A stretch of 64,000 nucleotides of DNA from VRUE01 sp963699215 (GTDB lineage: Bacteria; Actinomycetota; Thermoleophilia; Solirubrobacterales; 70-9). Of the stretch, positions 1 through 10,019 are shown in pieces. Location: positions 1,488,001 to 1,552,000 of the forward strand of contig OY969422.1 in the NCBI GenBank assembly GCA_963699215.1, written 5' to 3'. The notes under the pieces were generated by a model that made no database searches, was not told the origin of the DNA, and saw only the letters and a program-made list of their open reading frames with translations. The position numbers and the translations under genes were made by a program. Each line of letters starts with the position of its first letter. Position 1 is the stretch's first letter.

Positions 1-51
1 GGAGCCCGCAGCCTGCGTGAGATCGTGCTTTTCCCGGCGATGCGCTCCTAA
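1..51 (+). CDS. lysS: Lysyl-tRNA synthetase (class II), C-terminal end only
   Basis: The first 17 codons end in TAA at 49-51 and read GARSLREIVLFPAMRS. This matches the extreme C-terminus of class II lysyl-tRNA synthetases, which end in a motif like SIRDVILFPLMRP. The enzyme charges tRNA-Lys in the cytoplasm. Only the tail lies in the window, so nothing can be said about its active site. Its position just upstream of clpC agrees with the lysS-clpC neighbourhood of actinobacteria such as Mycobacterium, and that supports the call despite the short fragment. Confidence 0.75.
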   Translation, partial: GARSLREIVLFPAMRS

Positions 52-75
52 GGCAGGTCGAAAAGGGCCGAAAAA

Positions 76-90
76 GCCGCTAGGAGCGGC
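76..90 (+). terminator. Weak hairpin in the lysS-clpC gap
   Basis: GCCGCT at 76-81 and AGCGGC at 85-90 form a 6-bp stem with a 3-base loop, 24 bases after the lysS stop. No T-run follows, so intrinsic termination is doubtful. The remaining gap (91-227) should hold the clpC promoter, but I see no convincing -35/-10 pair. Confidence 0.25.
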
Positions 91-227
91 AATCTGGCTC
101 CCAGGGCCGGGTCGGCACTCTCGGTATCGTTAGTGGGCACATAGGCGCCTCCCGGTAACCGAAGGGCGCCCCGGTACTTCCGACCGCAAATCGCGTTTGA
201 CCAATACGAGGTCAAGAGAGGAAGCCT

Positions 228-2819
<2,592 letters not shown>

Positions 2820-2833
2820 GCGCCCTCCTACCG

Positions 2834-3964
2834 ATGCGCGAGCCCGGCCGTAGCGCGATCGGCACCTGGAGCGGAGGGAGGTTCCTGCGCTTCGGCGAGA
2901 CGATCGAGGAGGAGCGGCTGGAAGGCCTGCTGCGCCCGGGCGGCGGCATCGACACCGTGCTCACCGCCGACACCTACGGGCAGGGAGAGGCGGATCGTGT
3001 GCTCGGACGGGCGCTGGTGGGAGTGCCGCGTGACGAGTACTCGTTGATCGGCGCGGTCGGCCACGACTTCTACGAGGGCGAGCGGGACGGTCCGCGCGGC
3101 TTTCCCCGCTTCACCGACCCGCGCCTGCGCGGCCCCGATGCGTACGCCGCCTACCTGCGGATGGCGGCGGAGCGCAGCCTCGAGCGGCTCGCCGCCGAGC
3201 GCTTCGACCTGTTGCTGCTCCACAACCCCGACCGGGTCGGCTACTCGAGCGAGGCGGTCTGGGACGGGATGGAGGCGCTGCGCGAGGCGGGGCTGACGGG
3301 GCAGATCGGCGTCGCGCCCGGACCGGCCAACGGCTTCACCCTCGACCTGATCTCCTGTCTCGAGCGCTTTGGCGAGCGGATCGATTGGGCGATGATCATC
3401 CTCAACCCGTTCGAGCCCTGGCCGGGTGAGCTCTGCCTCGAGGCGGCCGCTCGCCACGACGTCAAGCTGATCGCCCGCGTGGTCGACTACGGCGGCCTCT
3501 TCTGGGGCGACCTGCGGCCGGGAATGGTGCTGGCGCAGGGCGACCACCGGGCGTTCCGCCCCGAGGGCTGGATCGAGGCAGGCCTGGAGAAGTTGGAGCA
3601 GGTGCTGCCGATCGCCGAACGGGCCAGGCTGACGCCGATCCAGCTCGCCTGCCAGTGGAACCTCGCCCACCCCGCGGTCGAGTGCGTCGTCCCCACGCTG
3701 ATCCAGGAGGCCGGCGAGGAGGCTTGCCCGATCGAGGCCAAGCGGGTCGAATTGGCGAACCTGCCGGCCGAGCAGCGGCTGAGCGAGAAGGACGTGGCCG
3801 CGATCCACGCGGTCGGCGACAACACCGGCTGCATGGCGCTGAAGGGCGCCAGCCCGGCGCACGAGGGCGAGGAGCGCCCCGACCGCTGGGCACTCGACGG
3901 CGACCTCGCCGCCGTCGGCGAGCGCTGGGGCATCGACCCCCAGCGCGACCTGGCCACCGCATAG
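2834..3964 (+). CDS. Aldo/keto reductase family protein
   Basis: The 376-residue protein has an aldo/keto-reductase-like TIM-barrel pattern. An early strand contains DTVLTADTYGQGEADRVLGRAL, here DT..TYG..E in place of the usual DTA..YG.SE. A later strand reads DLLLLHNPDR, followed by VWDGMEALREAGLTGQIGV. These match the family's typical LxHxPD and WeaLeeLvd.GkvR.iGvS motifs. Such enzymes use NADPH to reduce carbonyls, but the substrate cannot be told from sequence. The typical tyrosine of the tetrad would be in the TYG segment. It starts 14 bases after clpC and precedes the MFS gene by 10 bases, so all three may be co-transcribed. It is not part of the usual actinobacterial clpC neighbourhood. 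Confidence 0.82.
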   Translation: MREPGRSAIGTWSGGRFLRFGETIEEERLEGLLRPGGGIDTVLTADTYGQGEADRVLGRALVGVPRDEYSLIGAVGHDFYEGERDGPRGFPRFTDPRLRGPDAYAAYLRMAAERSLERLAAERFDLLLLHNPDRVGYSSEAVWDGMEALREAGLTGQIGVAPGPANGFTLDLISCLERFGERIDWAMIILNPFEPWPGELCLEAAARHDVKLIARVVDYGGLFWGDLRPGMVLAQGDHRAFRPEGWIEAGLEKLEQVLPIAERARLTPIQLACQWNLAHPAVECVVPTLIQEAGEEACPIEAKRVELANLPAEQRLSEKDVAAIHAVGDNTGCMALKGASPAHEGEERPDRWALDGDLAAVGERWGIDPQRDLATA

Positions 3965-3974
3965 CCTGCCCCGC

Positions 3975-5405
3975 ATGTCGCGCCAGTGGTGGACCCTCGC
4001 CGGGGCTTGCTCGGGCCTCTTCATCCTGATGCTGGACTCGACCGTCGTCGCCCTCGCTCTGCCCAGCATCCGCCACGACGTCGGCGCCAGCGCAGCTGGC
4101 CTGCAGTGGGTCATGAACGGCTACCTGCTGGCGATCGCGGCGCTCGTCGTCACGGCAGGACGGCTCGGCGACATGTTCGGCCGCAAGCGGTTGTTCCTCA
4201 CCGGCCTGGCTATCTTCGCGCTCGGTTCGATCCTCTCCGGCCTCGCCGACGACGAGCTGACCTTGATCGGCGGCAGAATCCTGCAGGGGGTGGGGGCGGC
4301 GCCGATGCTGCCGCTCTCGCTGGCGATCGTCTGCAATGCGTTCCCGGCGGAGCAGCAGGCGCGCGCGCTCGGCATCTGGGCGGGGATCTCGGCGGTGGCG
4401 CTGGGGATCGGCCCGCTCGCCGGCGGCGCCCTGGTCGACCTCGACTGGCGGCTGATCTTCTGGATCAACCTGCCGATCGCCGTCCTCGGGATCGCGATCA
4501 CGGCGCTCGCCGCGCCCGAGTCGACCGACCCGGCCGCGGGCCGTCGCGTCGATCTCGCCGGCCTCGCGACCCTCGGCGCCGGCTTGACCGCGATCGTCCT
4601 GGCGCTGGTGCAGGCGCGGGTCTGGGGCGCCGCTGCGACTATCGCCCTCGCCCTACTCGGGCTCCTCGGCCTCTTCGCCTTCTGGCGGATCGAGCACCGC
4701 GTGGAGGACCCGATCGTCGATTTCTCCCTTTTTCGCAACGGCCCCTACTTCGGCGCCAGCGCCGCCGCCTTCGCCCTGGTCGGCGCCTACTGGTCGGTGA
4801 TGTTCTTCCAGCCCCAGTACCTGCAGGACGTGCGCGGGCACTCGGCGATCGTCAGCGGCCTGATGATCCTCCCGGTCACCGTGCCGATGATCTTCGTCTC
4901 GCCCTTCTCGGCCCGGTTGATCGCCCGCTTCGGCGCCCGTGCCCTGATGACCGCCGGCATGGTCCTCGGCACGCTCGGCCTCGTCGCGCTGACCCAGATC
5001 GAGGCCGGCAGTTCCTACGTCCTCCTGCTCGCCGGCTACCTGCCGTTCGGGATCGCGCTGGGCCTCGTCTACGCGCCGATGTCGACCGCGGCGATGGCGG
5101 CGATGCCGGCCGAGAAGGTCGGCATCGCCTCCGGCGTGCTGGCGATGGACCGGGTGATGGCGGGCACCGTCGCCCTCGCCGCCAGCGGCGCCGTCTTCCA
5201 TCTCCTGCTGGGCGACGACGGCTCCTTCGCGGACGCCGTCGGCGGCTCCACCTGGGTGCTGGTCGGCCTCTGTGCGGTCGGCGCGGCGCTGACCTGGGCC
5301 TACGTGCGGGACCCGGAGCGTCCCGCCTCTGGCGTTGCAGCGGCCGCCGAGCCGCCGCTGGAGCAGTTACAGCATTTTCACCACCACAAGCGCTTCCACC
5401 TGTGA
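3975..5405 (+). CDS. MFS exporter, DHA2 (EmrB/QacA) type
   Basis: The 476-residue integral membrane protein has many hydrophobic segments along its length. The first helix contains LDSTVVALALPSI, the motif C-like hallmark of the 14-TM drug:H+ antiporter-2 family. The loop motif GRLGDMFGRKRLF near residue 57 is the MFS motif A. Members expel drugs, dyes or metabolites across the cytoplasmic membrane using the proton gradient; the substrate here is unknown. The C-terminal tail is unusually histidine-rich (QHFHHHKRFHL), perhaps incidental. It lies 10 bases after the reductase gene, suggesting an operon. Confidence 0.93.
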   Translation: MSRQWWTLAGACSGLFILMLDSTVVALALPSIRHDVGASAAGLQWVMNGYLLAIAALVVTAGRLGDMFGRKRLFLTGLAIFALGSILSGLADDELTLIGGRILQGVGAAPMLPLSLAIVCNAFPAEQQARALGIWAGISAVALGIGPLAGGALVDLDWRLIFWINLPIAVLGIAITALAAPESTDPAAGRRVDLAGLATLGAGLTAIVLALVQARVWGAAATIALALLGLLGLFAFWRIEHRVEDPIVDFSLFRNGPYFGASAAAFALVGAYWSVMFFQPQYLQDVRGHSAIVSGLMILPVTVPMIFVSPFSARLIARFGARALMTAGMVLGTLGLVALTQIEAGSSYVLLLAGYLPFGIALGLVYAPMSTAAMAAMPAEKVGIASGVLAMDRVMAGTVALAASGAVFHLLLGDDGSFADAVGGSTWVLVGLCAVGAALTWAYVRDPERPASGVAAAAEPPLEQLQHFHHHKRFHL

Positions 5406-5541
5406 AGTACAGGCGAGGCGGCCATCATCTCGCGAATTACGGGCTTAGGTGACCGATTCGCTTGACAATGACCGTTCCGACCTTTCCACTCGGGATTAGG
5501 CAGACCGCATTGCAGAGCGGAATTTGGCATCCTAGATAGCG

Positions 5542-6654
5542 ATGTCTTCGCCGCCCGGGGATGAGCTTCACGAGCTAGCGGAACGACAGGATCCCCGGCT
5601 ACTCAGGGCCTTGGACGTTGTCGCCCCCGGCGGCGCGCTGCGCGAGGGACTTGACAATATCGTCCACGCCAGCACCGGCGGGTTGATCGTCGTCGGCGAT
5701 CCGGGCGACATCTCCCACATGCTCTCCGGCGGCATCCGCCTCGACATCGATTACACGCCGGCGATGCTCTACCAAGTGGCCAAGATGGACGGCGCGATCG
5801 TCCTCAACGCCGAGGCGACCAAGATCGTCTGGGCCAACGTGCAGCTGATGCCGGACCCGACGATCCTCTCGGCCGAGACCGGCACCCGCCACCGCACCGC
5901 CGAGCGCGTCTCCAAACAGACCAGCGCGCTGGTCGTGGCGATCTCGCAGCGGCGCGACGTCGTCTCGCTCTACGTCGAGGGGACCAAGTACATCCTGCAG
6001 GAGATCCCCGCGGTGCTGGCCAAGGCGAACCAGGGCCTGGCGACGCTGGAGAAGTACCGCGAGCGGCTCGAACAGGTCTCCAACCGCCTCACCGTGCTCG
6101 AGTTCGAGGGTGGCGGCGTGCTCTACGACGCGCTGACGGTCCTGCAGCGCGCCGAGCTGACGACCCGGATGGCGGTAGAGGTCGAGCGCTACATCGTCGA
6201 GCTCGGCACCGAGGGGCGGCTGATCGAGATGCAGCTGGAGGAGACGATGGTCGGCGTCGCCGCCGACAAGTCGGCGCTGATCCGCGACTACAGCGTCGAA
6301 GACTCCGAGGGGAACCTGGCCACCGTCCAGCAGTCGCTGGCCCGGATGCCGCACGAGGACGTGCTCGACTTCGGCCGCCTCGCCGAGCTGCTCGGCTACG
6401 ACCGCAAGCTCAACACGCTCGACTTCCCGGTCGGGCCGCGCGGGTATCGCGTCCTGGGCCGCATCCCGCGCATCCCCAAGCTCGTCGTCCAGAAGATCAT
6501 CAACGACCTCGGCGGCTTGGAGGAGGTCCTGGCGGCTTCCGACGCCGATCTCGAAGCCGTTGAAGACGTCGGCCAGACGAGGGCAAAGGACATCCGCGAG
6601 GGCCTGCGACGGCTCCAGGAGGTCGATCTGGTCGACCGGTACTTACAGAGTTGA
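5542..6654 (+). CDS. disA: DNA integrity scanning diadenylate cyclase DisA
   Basis: The 370-residue protein makes cyclic di-AMP from two ATP. The N-terminal DAC domain shows the two catalytic motifs, DGA at residues 83-85 and RHR at 116-118 (within GTRHRTAERVS). A helical linker follows, then a C-terminal RuvA-like helix-hairpin-helix region near 310-365 (NDLGGLEEVLAASDADLEAV...) that binds branched DNA. Length agrees with actinobacterial DisA. The 136-base gap upstream (5406-5541) contains a perfect TTGACA at 5462-5467 but no clear matching -10 box. The stop overlaps the longest carD start by four bases (TTGA), so disA and carD are probably one transcript. RadA, the usual upstream neighbour in Mycobacterium, is absent here. 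Confidence 0.97.
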   Translation: MSSPPGDELHELAERQDPRLLRALDVVAPGGALREGLDNIVHASTGGLIVVGDPGDISHMLSGGIRLDIDYTPAMLYQVAKMDGAIVLNAEATKIVWANVQLMPDPTILSAETGTRHRTAERVSKQTSALVVAISQRRDVVSLYVEGTKYILQEIPAVLAKANQGLATLEKYRERLEQVSNRLTVLEFEGGGVLYDALTVLQRAELTTRMAVEVERYIVELGTEGRLIEMQLEETMVGVAADKSALIRDYSVEDSEGNLATVQQSLARMPHEDVLDFGRLAELLGYDRKLNTLDFPVGPRGYRVLGRIPRIPKLVVQKIINDLGGLEEVLAASDADLEAVEDVGQTRAKDIREGLRRLQEVDLVDRYLQS

Positions 6655-7247
6655 CGGCCACCGAGGCCGTCGCAAATCGAAAGGAGCAAGCGATTCCCCA
6701 GCTAGAGGAGGCCACCGAGGTCAGCGTCGAGGAAGTCGAGTACATCTGCGACTTCGAGGAGGGCGACAAGGTCGTCTATCCGCATCACGGCGCGGGCTTG
6801 GTGATGAAGAAAGAGGCGCGGGAGCTGATGGGTGAGGAGCGTGAGTACCTCACGATCAAGATCCTCCACAACGAACTCACGGTGATGGTTCCTTGCGAAA
6901 ACGCCGGCAAGGCAGGGCTGCGGCGGGTCATCGACGAGGTCGAAATCAAGAAGGTCACATCGGTGCTCACCGACGACGTCTCGGAGATGCCGAAGAACTG
7001 GAACCGGCGCTTCAAGTACAACCGCGAGAAGATCAAGACCGGCGATGTCTTCGAGCTCGCCGAGGTCGTCCGCAACCTCGCCATTCGCGAGATGGAGAAG
7101 GGCCTCTCCACCGGTGAGAAGCAGATGTACACGCGGGCCAAGAAGATCCTCGCGTCGGAGTTCATGTACGCGCTCGACAAAGACGAGGAAGGCGCGGAGG
7201 AGTACCTCGACGGGCTGCTGGAGGAGCGCTTCGCCGCCACCGCCTAG
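6651..7247 (+). CDS. carD: CarD family transcriptional regulator
   Basis: CarD binds the RNA polymerase beta subunit and stabilises open complexes, especially at rRNA promoters. The RNA-polymerase-interacting Tudor-like domain is clear: FEEGDKVVYPHHGAGLV near residues 39-54, then YLTIKILHNELTVMVPCE. The C-terminal helical DNA-binding part holds the conserved basic segment with W and R residues (NWNRRFKYNREKI). The longest frame starts with TTG at 6651, overlapping the disA stop, but this has no Shine-Dalgarno. A strong AAAGGAG at 6680-6686 sits 6 bases before an in-frame ATT at 6693, a better-placed though non-canonical start that would shorten the protein by 14 residues. The gene order disA-carD-ispD matches other actinobacteria. 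Confidence 0.94.
   Translation: MTATEAVANRKEQAIPQLEEATEVSVEEVEYICDFEEGDKVVYPHHGAGLVMKKEARELMGEEREYLTIKILHNELTVMVPCENAGKAGLRRVIDEVEIKKVTSVLTDDVSEMPKNWNRRFKYNREKIKTGDVFELAEVVRNLAIREMEKGLSTGEKQMYTRAKKILASEFMYALDKDEEGAEEYLDGLLEERFAATA
6680..6695 (+). promoter_or_regulatory. Strong Shine-Dalgarno followed by ATT, possible true carD start
   Basis: AAAGGAG at 6680-6686 is followed after six bases by ATT at 6693-6695, in frame with carD. No ATG, GTG or TTG lies at this position. The upstream TTG at 6651 lacks a ribosome-binding site. ATT initiation is known for infC in enterobacteria. Its use here is an inference. Confidence 0.45.
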
Positions 7248-7254
7248 CGACGTC

Positions 7255-7965
7255 GTATCCGTCACTGCGGTCATCGCGGCCGCCGGCTCCGGGGAGAGGC
7301 TCGGAGCCGGCGGCCCGAAGGCCTTCGTGCCCCTGGCCGGCAGGCCGATGGTCGAGTGGTCGATCGCCGCGATGCGCGCGGCTGCGGGCGTGCGTTCGAT
7401 CGTCGTCGCCTGCCCGCCGGGTCATGTCCACGACCTGGGCGGCCACGACCTCGGCACGGTCGACGGCGGCGCCACCCGGGCCCACTCGGTCGCCAACGCC
7501 CTGGAGGCCGTCGGGACCGAGCTGGTCGCGATCCACGACGCCGCCCGTCCCCTGGTCACGCCGGAGCTCATCGCAGGCGTGGCCGCGACCCTGGCCGCGA
7601 GCCCCGAGGCGGACGGCGCCATAGCCGCCACCCCGATCGCCGACACGATCAAGCGCGTCGCCGCGACGCGTGCTGCATCGAGCCCCTCATCGGGGTCCGA
7701 TGCAGCACCGGTGGTCGCGGAGACCGTCGATCGAGGGGGGCTGTGGGCAGCGCAGACGCCGCAGGTGTTCCGGGTCGAGGCGTTGAGGCGGGCGCTGGAA
7801 GCCGACCCAGCCCAGGTCGAGGCGGCCACCGACGAGGCGATGTTGATCGAGGCCGTCGGCGGCAGGGTGCTGATCCACCCCGCCCCGCCGGAGAACGTCA
7901 AGGTGACGACGCCGTTCGATCTGAAGCTCGCCGAGCTGCTCCTGGCCGAGCGCTCAGCGCAGTAG
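7255..7965 (+). CDS. ispD: 2-C-methyl-D-erythritol 4-phosphate cytidylyltransferase IspD
   Basis: IspD transfers CMP from CTP to MEP in the non-mevalonate isoprenoid pathway. The nucleotide-binding loop AAAGSGERLG opens the domain. Later motifs are VAIHDAARPLV, TPIADTIKRV, LWAAQTPQVFR and TDEAML, all typical of the family. The conserved part begins about codon 7261, yet no in-frame ATG, GTG or TTG lies near it. The closest canonical starts are GTG 7114 and ATG 7045, both deep inside carD. The coordinates given mark the conserved extent, not a proven start. A 13-codon palindromic insert (7670-7708) adds an Ala/Ser/Pro-rich loop after TIKRVAAT. The 3' end overlaps a small convergent gene by 12 bases. 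Confidence 0.92.
   Translation, partial: VSVTAVIAAAGSGERLGAGGPKAFVPLAGRPMVEWSIAAMRAAAGVRSIVVACPPGHVHDLGGHDLGTVDGGATRAHSVANALEAVGTELVAIHDAARPLVTPELIAGVAATLAASPEADGAIAATPIADTIKRVAATRAASSPSSGSDAAPVVAETVDRGGLWAAQTPQVFRVEALRRALEADPAQVEAATDEAMLIEAVGGRVLIHPAPPENVKVTTPFDLKLAELLLAERSAQ
7670..7708. repeat. 39-bp palindromic insert inside ispD
   Basis: TGCTGCATCG at 7671-7680 and CGATGCAGCA at 7698-7707 are perfect reverse complements, extended by one G-C pair on the outside. An inner CCCC/GGGG stem closes a 5-base loop. The element is exactly 13 codons long and keeps the ispD frame. It encodes residues absent from the motif spacing usual in IspD. Confidence 0.7.
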
Positions 7966-8100
7966 GACCCAGACGAGCGCCGCGGCGAAGCAGACCTGGC
8001 CGACCCCGAGGGCAACGCCGAGACTGACTGCGCCAAGAACCTCGGCGACCGCGGTGCCGGCGGCGAAGGCGCCGAGCATCAGGGCGAGCTGGCGAGTCAT
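7954..8100 (-). CDS. Small hydrophobic membrane protein (48 aa)
   Basis: This short reading frame encodes 48 residues starting MTRQLALMLGAFAAGTAVAE and ending VWVLLR. It is almost entirely hydrophobic, with two likely membrane-spanning stretches around residues 4-22 and 26-47. Its ATG overlaps the TGA stop of the DUF389 gene (ATGA at 8097-8100), which argues for translational coupling and therefore for a real gene. Its stop lies 12 bases inside the convergent end of ispD. The protein may be a partner or assembly subunit of the DUF389 protein. I do not recognise a named family. Confidence 0.65.
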   Translation of the reverse strand: MTRQLALMLGAFAAGTAVAEVLGAVSLGVALGVGQVCFAAALVWVLLR

Positions 8101-9092
8101 CGTCTCGACCGGGCTCGCTGCGAATTGGCCGGCAGGCCGGCGGCGCCCCTCGTCCCATCGCCGAGATGGCGCTGGCGTCGGCGCTCGAAGAGCCGCCGCT
8201 GGACGGAGAGGGTGCCGACCCCGGCGAGGACGATCGCGATCAGGTTGAGGGTGAGCTGGGCCATCGCACCGCGCCAGTCCGCCCAGTTGCCCAGAGCTGC
8301 GGCGACGCCGATGTTCGCCGCTGCCGGGATCGTCGTCACCGAGATCAGCACCCCGATCAGGGCTCCGGACTTGGCGGAGGTGAGGGAGAGGACGCCCGCC
8401 GCTCCGGCGAAGACGGCGACGACGAAGGAGAACGTGTCCGGCTCGGCGATGAACTGCGTCAGCGGGTTGTCGACGCTCTTGAAGCCGGAGTCGACCAGCC
8501 CGGTCGCGAGGCAGATCAGGGTGAATAAGAAGGCCGCGGTGATTCCCACCGGGAAGCCGATCGCCAGGGCGGTGAGCGAGCGCAGGGCAACCCCCCGGCG
8601 GCGCTCGACGGCCGCCACGCAGAGGCCCGCCAGCGGCCCGAACTCGGGCCCGACGACCATCGCGCCGACGATCAGGATCGGCGAGCCGGTGAAGATCCCG
8701 ACCGAGGCGATCAGGCAGGCGAGGCTCATGAAGGCGAGGAAGTTGCCGCCCAGCTCGCTGCTCTCGGAGGTCCGCGCCTCGACCTCCTCCCAGACCACGG
8801 CGTCGGAGGGAGCGCCGCGCGCTGCTCGCTCGGCCCGCTTGGCGGCGTCGGAGATCTGCGAGTCGATCTGCTCGAGCGCGATTGAGCCGTCTCGCGGGAC
8901 CCCCAGCTCCTTGAGGTCGTCGATCAGCACGCTGGCGTCCTCGCGCGCGACGTCGCAGAGGATGACGTCGCCGCTCGGCTGGCGCGCCACCCCGGCGAGG
9001 AAGACGAGGTTGCAGACAGAGGGGGTCGCCTCGAGCAGCCTGAGCACCTGCTCGGACCGATCCGACGGGACGACGATCCGCAGGTGGACCAT
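8097..9092 (-). CDS. DUF389 domain membrane protein
   Basis: This 331-residue protein has a cytoplasmic N-terminal domain of about 135 residues, starting MVHLRIVVPSDRSEQVLRLL. A hydrophobic region follows with several membrane helices from about residue 115. The segment PILIVGAMVVGPEFGPLAGL is the conserved DUF389 signature. The function of DUF389 proteins is not established; members are called hydrophobic domain proteins or putative transporters. The gene lies between ispD and the PHP gene on the opposite strand, interrupting the usual ispD-ispF adjacency. It is coupled to the 48-residue protein downstream. A 64-bp palindromic element sits just upstream of its start. Confidence 0.88.
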   Translation of the reverse strand: MVHLRIVVPSDRSEQVLRLLEATPSVCNLVFLAGVARQPSGDVILCDVAREDASVLIDDLKELGVPRDGSIALEQIDSQISDAAKRAERAARGAPSDAVVWEEVEARTSESSELGGNFLAFMSLACLIASVGIFTGSPILIVGAMVVGPEFGPLAGLCVAAVERRRGVALRSLTALAIGFPVGITAAFLFTLICLATGLVDSGFKSVDNPLTQFIAEPDTFSFVVAVFAGAAGVLSLTSAKSGALIGVLISVTTIPAAANIGVAAALGNWADWRGAMAQLTLNLIAIVLAGVGTLSVQRRLFERRRQRHLGDGTRGAAGLPANSQRARSRR

Positions 9093-9110
9093 GCTCGGAT
9101 CCTATGCCTG

Positions 9111-9174
9111 CCGACGGGACGTGCCGCGAGTTGAGTACCCATAGTGGCCTCTAACTCGCGGCACGTCCCGTCGG
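9111..9174. repeat. Palindromic intergenic element, copy 1
   Basis: CCGACGGGACGTGCCGCGAGTT at 9111-9132 is perfectly repeated in reverse complement at 9153-9174, giving a 22-bp stem around a 20-base loop. The inner 50 bases, from GACGTGCC to GGCACGTC, recur at 35238-35287 with a single mismatch. The loop contains GAGTACCCATAGTGG. It lies between the divergent DUF389 and PHP genes, where a promoter would be expected. Confidence 0.85.
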
Positions 9175-9191
9175 GCCGTAAGTTGTGAGCT

Positions 9192-10019
9192 GTGCTGACC
9201 GACTACCACCTGCATTTGCGCCCGGACGAGGCCGGGACGCCGCCGGAGCGCTACTTCACCGCGGAGAACGTCGAGCGCTATCGCGAGGCGGCCGCGGCGG
9301 CGGGAATCGACGAGCTCGGCGTGTCCGAGCACGTCTACCGCTTCACCCAGGCCCTCGATCTCTGGCGCCATCCCTTCTGGGAGGAGCAGGCGCGCGACGA
9401 TCTCGACGCCTACTGCGAGTTCGTGCGTGGCGCCGGCCTCAGGCTCGGGGTCGAGTGCGACTTCGTGCTCGGTGCCGAGGATCGCACGGCGAACCTGCTC
9501 GAGGCGCGCGACTTCGACTACGTCGTCGGCTCGGTCCACTTCGTCGGCGAGTCGGCCGTCGACCACGAGGGTTGGGACGCCTGGGAGGAACGGGGAGACC
9601 CCGACGAGGTCTGGCGCCGCTACTTCGAGGCGCTCGCCCAGTGCGCCCGCTCGGGCCTCTTCGACATCCTCGCCCATCCCGACCTGGTCAAGGTCTGGGG
9701 TCGCGCCCGGCCGCTGCCCGAGCGCGACCTGCGGCACTTCTACGAGCCGGCGGTGGAGGCGATCGCCGAGAGCGGGATCGCGGTCGAGATCTCGACCGCG
9801 GGGCTGCGCAAGCCGGTCGGCGAGCTCTACCCGTCGCATGCCTTCGCCGAGATGTGCGTCGAGGCGGGGGCTCCCTTCGCGCTCTCCTCCGACGCCCACC
9901 TGCCCGATCAGGTCGGCTTCGGCTACGAGCGGGCGCTCGAGTTCCTCGGCGAGCTCAGGGTGGGGGAGATCTGCGTCTTCGAGCGTCGGCAGCGGAGTTT
10001 GGCGTCGTTAGATGCTTGA
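9192..10019 (+). CDS. PHP domain phosphatase, histidinol-phosphatase (HisK/HisJ) type
   Basis: The 275-residue protein has the PHP metal-binding motifs. DYHLHL at residues 4-9 is the first HxH. SEHVYRF near 46 follows, then VGSVHFVG near 116, ILAHPDLVKV near 157 and SSDAHLPDQVG near 236. This order matches HisJ-type histidinol-phosphatases, which make L-histidinol from histidinol phosphate. Related PHP enzymes have other phosphoester substrates, so the exact role is uncertain. No other his gene is nearby. The start is GTG at 9192. The last codons overlap the left arm of the structured element upstream of ispF. Confidence 0.85.
   Translation: MLTDYHLHLRPDEAGTPPERYFTAENVERYREAAAAAGIDELGVSEHVYRFTQALDLWRHPFWEEQARDDLDAYCEFVRGAGLRLGVECDFVLGAEDRTANLLEARDFDYVVGSVHFVGESAVDHEGWDAWEERGDPDEVWRRYFEALAQCARSGLFDILAHPDLVKVWGRARPLPERDLRHFYEPAVEAIAESGIAVEISTAGLRKPVGELYPSHAFAEMCVEAGAPFALSSDAHLPDQVGFGYERALEFLGELRVGEICVFERRQRSLASLDA

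Noticed and set aside
5462..5467. TTGACA as disA promoter
   Set aside because: No acceptable -10 box follows at 16-18 bases, so the promoter is not assigned.
7045..7965. IspD starting at ATG 7045
   Set aside because: The extra 70 or so residues are Arg/Ser-rich translation of the carD gene in another frame and would overlap it by 200 bases.
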